Assembly (NCBI GenBank): GCA_003215695.1
Contig: QCJZ01000007.1
Coordinates: 1 to 37,330, forward strand
Direction: 5' to 3'
Source of the DNA: Prochlorococcus sp. AG-409-J03
Lineage (GTDB): Bacteria; Cyanobacteriota; Cyanobacteriia; PCC-6307; Cyanobiaceae
DNA length: 37,330 nt
The position numbers and the translations under genes are program-made. Numbering within the stretch: the first letter of the stretch is position 1; each line of letters begins with the position of its first letter. The notes beneath the pieces were generated by a model. That model was not told the origin of the DNA. It did no database searches and saw nothing but the letters and a program-made list of their open reading frames with translations. Positions 32,126-37,330 of this stretch are shown in pieces.

Positions 32126-33188
32126 GCTTTGGTAAACCTATATCAGATTCTAGTCCATGCATAATATTTAGATTTTGAACAGCCTGGCCTGCTTGGCCCT
32201 TTAGAAGATTATCAATAACACTCATTAACACTATTCTTCCATTACGTTTATCAACTTCAACAGATATCATAACTTTATTAGTGTTTTTAACCCATTTAGT
32301 TGCTGGATATGTTCCGACAGGCAAAATATCAATAAATGGATGATTTTTATAAAAGGCTTCAACTACAATTTTACAGTCTTCAGCTGTTAATCCTGGATCC
32401 CTCAACCGGCCATAAACAGTCGATAAAATCCCTCTGACCATTGGAACCAAGTGAGGTGTAAACTGTAAATTGACTTGATGACCAGCAAAATTACTAGCAA
32501 TACTTTCTATCTCGGCAGTGTGTCTATGCCCAATGACTCCATAGGGTTTTATTGATTCAGAACATTCAGACAACAGAAGTTGCTCGCTCGGATTCCTGCC
32601 TCCACCAGATGTTCCCGATTTTGCATCAATAATGATTCCTTCACTATCTATTAAACCTTGCTTTAAAAAAGGAATAAGCACACTAAGAGATGAGGTTGGG
32701 TAACAGCCTGGACAAGCAATTAATCTTGACTTTGAGATTTCTAGACTAAATTCCTCTGAAAAGCCATAAACAGCCTCTTCACATAATTCATAATCAAATC
32801 GTGGATATTTTTCTGATTCTTTTGCATAAATTTCCTTCCATTTATCTAATGATTTAAATCTATAGTCTGCTGATAAATCAAGGACCTTGACTCCCTTTTC
32901 TAATAATAATGGGGTTAATTGTGATGAAACTCCGTTAGGCAAACTCAAGATAGCATAATCAGAATTTGTAGCTATTTCATCAATATCACTTTTAGTTATC
33001 TGTTTATCTCCCATGATTTTCATAAAGGGATTTAATTGATTCCAGCTTTTCCCTGATGATCTCTCACCATTTAATATTGAAATCTCAAAAATTGGATGCT
33101 CACTTATCAACTTGACAAGCTGAAGACCTCCGTAACCTGATGCTCCAATAATTGCGATCCTCCCAAGTTCTGATGTACTAATTGCCAT
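32109..33188 (-). CDS. argC: N-acetyl-gamma-glutamyl-phosphate reductase
   Basis: 359 aa; IIGASGYGGLQLVKL, IACPGCYPTSSLSVLIPFL, GVIGHRHTAEIE. Confidence 0.97.
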   Translation of the reverse strand: MAISTSELGRIAIIGASGYGGLQLVKLISEHPIFEISILNGERSSGKSWNQLNPFMKIMGDKQITKSDIDEIATNSDYAILSLPNGVSSQLTPLLLEKGVKVLDLSADYRFKSLDKWKEIYAKESEKYPRFDYELCEEAVYGFSEEFSLEISKSRLIACPGCYPTSSLSVLIPFLKQGLIDSEGIIIDAKSGTSGGGRNPSEQLLLSECSESIKPYGVIGHRHTAEIESIASNFAGHQVNLQFTPHLVPMVRGILSTVYGRLRDPGLTAEDCKIVVEAFYKNHPFIDILPVGTYPATKWVKNTNKVMISVEVDKRNGRIVLMSVIDNLLKGQAGQAVQNLNIMHGLESDIGLPKLTYYP

Positions 33189-33274
33189 AACACCAACCTT
33201 ATTTCGTAGAATAAAGAATATTCATTTGAGAATAATTAGCAAAGAACCATTTCACCACAAACACGAGGAATAAG

Positions 33275-34963
33275 TTGAAATCAGAAGATTGTTATGAAAT
33301 TGAATTTGATGATATAGCAGATGCTCTAGCTGCTATTAGAAACGGTGAATGTGTCGTAGTAGTGGATGATGAAAAGAGAGAAAACGAAGGAGATTTAATC
33401 TGTGCTGCTCAATTTGCAACTCCCCAACAAATAAATTTCATGGCAACCGAAGCTAGAGGTTTGATATGTCTAGCAATGCAAGGAGAGAGATTAGACCAAT
33501 TAGATCTACCTTTAATGGTGGACAGAAATACCGATTCAAACCAAACAGCATTCACTGTAAGCATCGATGCTGGTCCTGAGTTTGGCGTATCAACTGGCAT
33601 TTCAGCTGAGGATAGAGCTAAAACAATTCAAGTCGCTCTTAATAGTCAAACCAGACCAATAGATTTAAGAAGACCGGGTCATATATTCCCTTTGAGAGCA
33701 AAAATAGGGGGGGTATTAAAGAGAGCTGGACATACTGAAGCAGCAGTAGACTTGTCTTTATTGGCAGGTCTGTCACCTGCAGGTGTTATCTGTGAAATTC
33801 AAAATCAAGATGGATCAATGGCAAGGCTGCCGCAATTAAAACAATATGCAAAAGAACGAAATTTAAAATTGATAAGTATTGCTGATTTAATTCATTACAG
33901 ACTGGAAAATGAGCGATTCGTGTATAGACAAGCAATTGCAAAGCTACCTAGTTTATTTGGAGATTTCAAGGCAATAGGTTACAAAAACGAATTGGATGGT
34001 TCTGAACATGTGGCAATAATAAAAGGTAATCCAGAAAAGCTTAAAGAGCCTGTGCTGGTAAGAATGCACTCAGAATGCCTAACAGGAGATGCATTCGGTT
34101 CATTAAGATGTGATTGTAGGCCTCAATTAGAGGCTGCTTTGTCTAGAATTTCAGAAGAAGGAGAAGGAGTCGTTGTATATCTAAGACAAGAAGGGAGAGG
34201 TATTGGTTTAGTAAATAAATTAAAAGCCTATAATCTACAAGATGGAGGATTAGACACAGTTGAAGCTAATGAAAAACTAGGATTCCCTGCAGATCTAAGA
34301 AATTATGGAGTAGGGGCACAAATTTTGACAGATTTAGGAATAAATAGACTGAAATTATTAACAAATAATCCAAGAAAAATTGCAGGACTTGGAGGATATG
34401 GAATTAGGGTTGAATCTAGGGTGCCTTTAGTAATTTGTCCTGGTGATCATAATGCTGCTTATCTTGAGGTAAAAAGAGAAAAGCTTGGACACCTAATTGA
34501 TAATAATGATAAGGCCAATTTAACAATGGAAAGGCAAAACATAGTGGTCTATTGGGACGGTAAGGTTAATAACAATGAATTAAAACATTTTGAAGATAAA
34601 GCGAGTAAATGGTCAGAAAATCATTTTCTAAATATTTCTATTCAAAACACTCCAAGGTTAAGAGCTTTATGTGAAAACCCTTTGTTTATATGGAATGTTA
34701 GACATAGAGATATTAAAGCGCACTTAGAAGGAAGCCTAATAGATAAAAGATTACTAGAGTCATTATTAAAAGAACTAAGTAATTGGAAAAACACTGAAAG
34801 AATTGGAATAATAAAGACTGATAATTATGAACAGCTTTTACATCCATCGATGAATATAACAACAGAAGAAAAAGATATTAGCGAACTTTCAAAATTTGAA
34901 AGTTCGCCATTATTTGATTGGAGTTTAAAGGATAAAACAAGTACAATAGTATGGAAATATTAA
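33275..34963 (+). CDS. ribBA: Bifunctional DHBP synthase / GTP cyclohydrolase II with ~150-aa C-terminal extension
   Basis: 562 aa; RibB region ([23 protein letters not shown]) and RibA region ([35 protein letters not shown]); from ~residue 415 no recognisable RibA sequence. Confidence 0.95.
   Translation: MKSEDCYEIEFDDIADALAAIRNGECVVVVDDEKRENEGDLICAAQFATPQQINFMATEARGLICLAMQGERLDQLDLPLMVDRNTDSNQTAFTVSIDAGPEFGVSTGISAEDRAKTIQVALNSQTRPIDLRRPGHIFPLRAKIGGVLKRAGHTEAAVDLSLLAGLSPAGVICEIQNQDGSMARLPQLKQYAKERNLKLISIADLIHYRLENERFVYRQAIAKLPSLFGDFKAIGYKNELDGSEHVAIIKGNPEKLKEPVLVRMHSECLTGDAFGSLRCDCRPQLEAALSRISEEGEGVVVYLRQEGRGIGLVNKLKAYNLQDGGLDTVEANEKLGFPADLRNYGVGAQILTDLGINRLKLLTNNPRKIAGLGGYGIRVESRVPLVICPGDHNAAYLEVKREKLGHLIDNNDKANLTMERQNIVVYWDGKVNNNELKHFEDKASKWSENHFLNISIQNTPRLRALCENPLFIWNVRHRDIKAHLEGSLIDKRLLESLLKELSNWKNTERIGIIKTDNYEQLLHPSMNITTEEKDISELSKFESSPLFDWSLKDKTSTIVWKY
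34881..34907. repeat. 27-nt near-perfect palindrome inside ribBA coding sequence
   Basis: GCGAACTTTCAAA - A - TTTGAAAGTTCGC: 13-bp arms, 1-nt centre, 57 nt before ribBA gene end. Confidence 0.85.
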
Positions 34964-34970
34964 TATAAAT

Positions 34971-35411
34971 CTATTTAACAAGACTTACACTTTCAATTCT
35001 TGTGCCGTTAGTAATAGATAATAGAATTTTCATATCGTCGGTTTTTCCAAAAACAGTATGAACTCCATCCAAATGTGGTTGAGGAGAATGAACTAAAAAA
35101 AATTGACTACCACCGGTATTTTTTCCAGCATGTGCCATAGATAGAGAACCAGCAACATGCTTGTTAGAATTGATCTCACAATCAATTGAATAACCTGGGC
35201 CACCAGTTCCAGGCATACCTCTTGATCCCTCTCTGGTATTTGGACATCCTCCTTGTGCCATAAAACCATTAATCACACGGTGAAATGAAAGGCCGTCATA
35301 AAAACCTTCATTAACAAGCTTCAGAAAATTTGCAACAGTTTTAGGTGCATCTTTATCAAAAAGGTCAAGAGTCAATTGCCCTTTATCTGTTTTCATCAAT
35401 ACTTTAGACAT
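34971..35411 (-). CDS. Cyclophilin-type peptidyl-prolyl cis-trans isomerase
   Basis: 146 aa; [49 protein letters not shown]. Confidence 0.94.
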   Translation of the reverse strand: MSKVLMKTDKGQLTLDLFDKDAPKTVANFLKLVNEGFYDGLSFHRVINGFMAQGGCPNTREGSRGMPGTGGPGYSIDCEINSNKHVAGSLSMAHAGKNTGGSQFFLVHSPQPHLDGVHTVFGKTDDMKILLSITNGTRIESVSLVK

Positions 35412-35499
35412 AACTTGATTTTGTTTTTATAATAATAACTGTTTACGACAAAAATGCAGAAATAATATTATGAATTTGTATGGTGAATTGATAATTAAT

Positions 35500-36432
35500 T
35501 CAATCACTTTTAACTTTAATTAATGCTGTTCTTAAGTTTCCCTCAGAGGCTTCGAGGATTCTCTTGGCCTCATTAATATTTCTACCAGATAACGCAATTA
35601 ATAATGATAATTTTACGGATCCATTTGTATCTTTCAATAATTGAAGGGCTTCTTCTTCATTAACAGAACTAATATCTAATAAGATTCCAAGAGCTCTATT
35701 TAATAGTTTTTCGTTAGTTACTGATAGATCAATCATTCTATTTTCATAAACTTTGCCTAATTTAATCATCACAGATGTAGAAATTATATTTAAAGCCATC
35801 TTTGTAGCTGTTCCAGCCTTTAATCTTGTCGAGCCGGCTAGAATTTCAGGTCCTGTAATGAGCCTTATATCAACATCATTAGATAATTTTGAATCATTAT
35901 ATGGAACAGATGAAATAGAAATTGTTAGTGCATTTAAACTTTTGGAATGATTCAGTGCAGAGAGGACATATGGAGTTCTTCCACTAGCTGTAATACCAAT
36001 CAAGACATCTCTATTTGAAAAGTTCCGATTTTCAAGGTCTAAAATAGCTATTTTTGATACATCTTCGAGAGATTCAGAACTTTTGGTAAGTGATGAAATA
36101 CCTCCGGCGATTATTCCTTGAACAAAATCTGGACTAGTGCAAAAAGTTGGAGGACATTCTGAAGCATCCAGTACTCCTAATCTTCCTGATGTACCAGTAC
36201 CAATATAAAATAATCTTCCATTAGATTTAAGCCTTTCAGTTATTTCATCAATAGCTTTGACTATTTCAGGAATGGCATTTTGCACTGCCTTTTGAGGTTC
36301 TTTATCAGCTTCAGAAAAAAGATTGACTATTTCATTAGTCGACTTAGTGTCTAATCCGGCTGATGAAAGATTAATCTGTTCAGTTAATATTCGATGAATA
36401 TTAATTCTCGAGACATTATTAGAATTAATCAT
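35500..36432 (-). CDS. murQ: N-acetylmuramic acid 6-phosphate etherase
   Basis: 310 aa; RLFYIGTGTSGRLGVLDASECPPTF, GITASGRTPYVLSAL, AGSTRLKAGTATKMALNIIST. Confidence 0.95.
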   Translation of the reverse strand: MINSNNVSRINIHRILTEQINLSSAGLDTKSTNEIVNLFSEADKEPQKAVQNAIPEIVKAIDEITERLKSNGRLFYIGTGTSGRLGVLDASECPPTFCTSPDFVQGIIAGGISSLTKSSESLEDVSKIAILDLENRNFSNRDVLIGITASGRTPYVLSALNHSKSLNALTISISSVPYNDSKLSNDVDIRLITGPEILAGSTRLKAGTATKMALNIISTSVMIKLGKVYENRMIDLSVTNEKLLNRALGILLDISSVNEEEALQLLKDTNGSVKLSLLIALSGRNINEAKRILEASEGNLRTALIKVKSD

Positions 36433-36821
36433 AAAAGCTTTTCCAAGCGTTTTTTTATATCTTCTAGTTGATCATTAGTGGAAATATTCTCAGTTATATT
36501 GTCTTTTGTTTGCCAATTTCCTACCTCTAAATTAGACAATGGTGGGGAAATCATAAGGCGTTCTTCATCATTGCTTGGAATGAAACCCTTTTCTACGTAA
36601 CGAGCCTCATAACCAGCTTCAAGACAAAAAGCTTCAATATCTCTCCTTGTCAACTCTTCAACGGAGGGAGTTGGAAAATCTTGAGCTTCTAATAAGCCAC
36701 AATATCTCTCCGCATCGTCCTTATCCTCAAACATGAGGATTACTGTTGAATCCTTAATCTCGAGTGAATGTATACCTTCACTCTCAGTCCCCGCTTCATA
36801 CAAAAGGACATGAACCAACAT
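36429..36821 (-). CDS. DUF3110-like protein
   Basis: 130 aa; MLVHVLLYEAGTESEGIHSLEI..VILMFEDKDDAERYCGLLEAQDFPTPSVEEL; consistent with remembered cyanobacterial DUF3110; 4-nt overlap with murQ. Confidence 0.75.
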   Translation of the reverse strand: MLVHVLLYEAGTESEGIHSLEIKDSTVILMFEDKDDAERYCGLLEAQDFPTPSVEELTRRDIEAFCLEAGYEARYVEKGFIPSNDEERLMISPPLSNLEVGNWQTKDNITENISTNDQLEDIKKRLEKLL

Positions 36822-36877
36822 GAGAATTTAGTAACCAATATAATTATAAATCGATAAAATGCATAAACAATATCTTT

Positions 36878-37330
36878 CTAATAATTCTCCATAGATATTT
36901 CATTTAGACGTTGATATAAAGCAATTTCTGAATCAGTTAAATTATCTGGTAAAATTATAATTATTTCAACAATTTGATCTCCGCAATATTCTTCGTATTG
37001 CAGTCCGCGTCCTCTAAGTCTTAACAACCTTCCTGTTGAGGAATTAGGTGGAACTTGTAATGTTACCGACCCATTTAAAGTAGGAATATCAACAGCACAT
37101 CCTAATAAAGCATCATGTGGAAACAATTCAAGACGATACAAAACTCTTAGGCCATCAATTCTTAGACCGTCATCTGTTTGTACTTTTAGTTGAACGAAAT
37201 GATCTCGACAACCTATTGCAGCACCTTCAATTCGTAATCTCCAGCCATCTCCAGCGAAAGGGGGAGTTAGGACTTCAACAAGTGTTCCGTCTTGTAACTG
37301 AATGTCAACAGAAGAACCATAAAGGGCCTG
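36878..37330 (-). CDS. DnaJ/CbpA-type C-terminal substrate-binding domain protein, partial (runs off window end)
   Basis: ORF track starts at a TTG (37141), but the same frame is open to the window edge: QALYGSSVDIQLQDGTLVEVLTPPFAGDGWRLRIEGAAIGCRDHFVQLKVQTDDGLRIDGLRVLYRLELFPHDALLGCAVDIPTLNGSVTLQVPPNSSTGRLLRLRGRGL... Typical DnaJ C-terminal pattern. Confidence 0.88.
   Translation of the reverse strand, partial: QALYGSSVDIQLQDGTLVEVLTPPFAGDGWRLRIEGAAIGCRDHFVQLKVQTDDGLRIDGLRVLYRLELFPHDALLGCAVDIPTLNGSVTLQVPPNSSTGRLLRLRGRGLQYEEYCGDQIVEIIIILPDNLTDSEIALYQRLNEISMENY

Noticed and set aside
1-37330. Mobile element, prophage or defence island
   Set aside because: No integrase, transposase, phage, restriction or toxin-antitoxin gene recognised; content is core metabolism.

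Overview
AT-rich, gene-dense window whose gene order and protein content look like a marine picocyanobacterium, most likely low-light Prochlorococcus (inferred from sequence, not searched). Nearly everything is core housekeeping: lptC-like/metG/RNase II/rpsR/rpmG (minus), pheT (plus), a J-domain protein, an Ap4A-phosphorylase-like protein, metH, ilvE, cobN, PHP, hemJ-like, uvrC, flavin reductase, coaD, dacB-like, DUF1995-like, cysteine desulfurase, dapF, leuS, pgi, purN, argC, ribBA, cyclophilin, murQ, DUF3110-like and a partial DnaJ C-terminal protein. Gene ends often abut or overlap, so the ~1 kb gap between pheT and the J-domain gene (6246-7238) stands out. By eye it contains three co-linear ~68-nt elements (6453-6520, 6871-6938, 7172-7239) plus a decayed fourth copy (6269-6336). 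All share GTCCCA - exactly 15 nt - TAGAC. The three full copies also have complementary ends and a T5-6 tract just downstream on the plus strand. This resembles a multi-copy structured-RNA or miniature repeat family and is the best candidate for something undescribed. The last copy touches the stop codon of a gene encoding an unusual protein with an RHH-like N-terminus and a C-terminal J-domain. Other observations: a 27-nt near-perfect palindrome in the C-terminal extension of ribBA, helically phased AGACG motifs upstream of a 78-aa (probably 75-aa) acidic ORF, a 9-bp perfect hairpin in the repeat region, and a 59-aa ORF missing from the ORF track. No tRNA, rRNA, CRISPR array, integrase or transposase was recognised.
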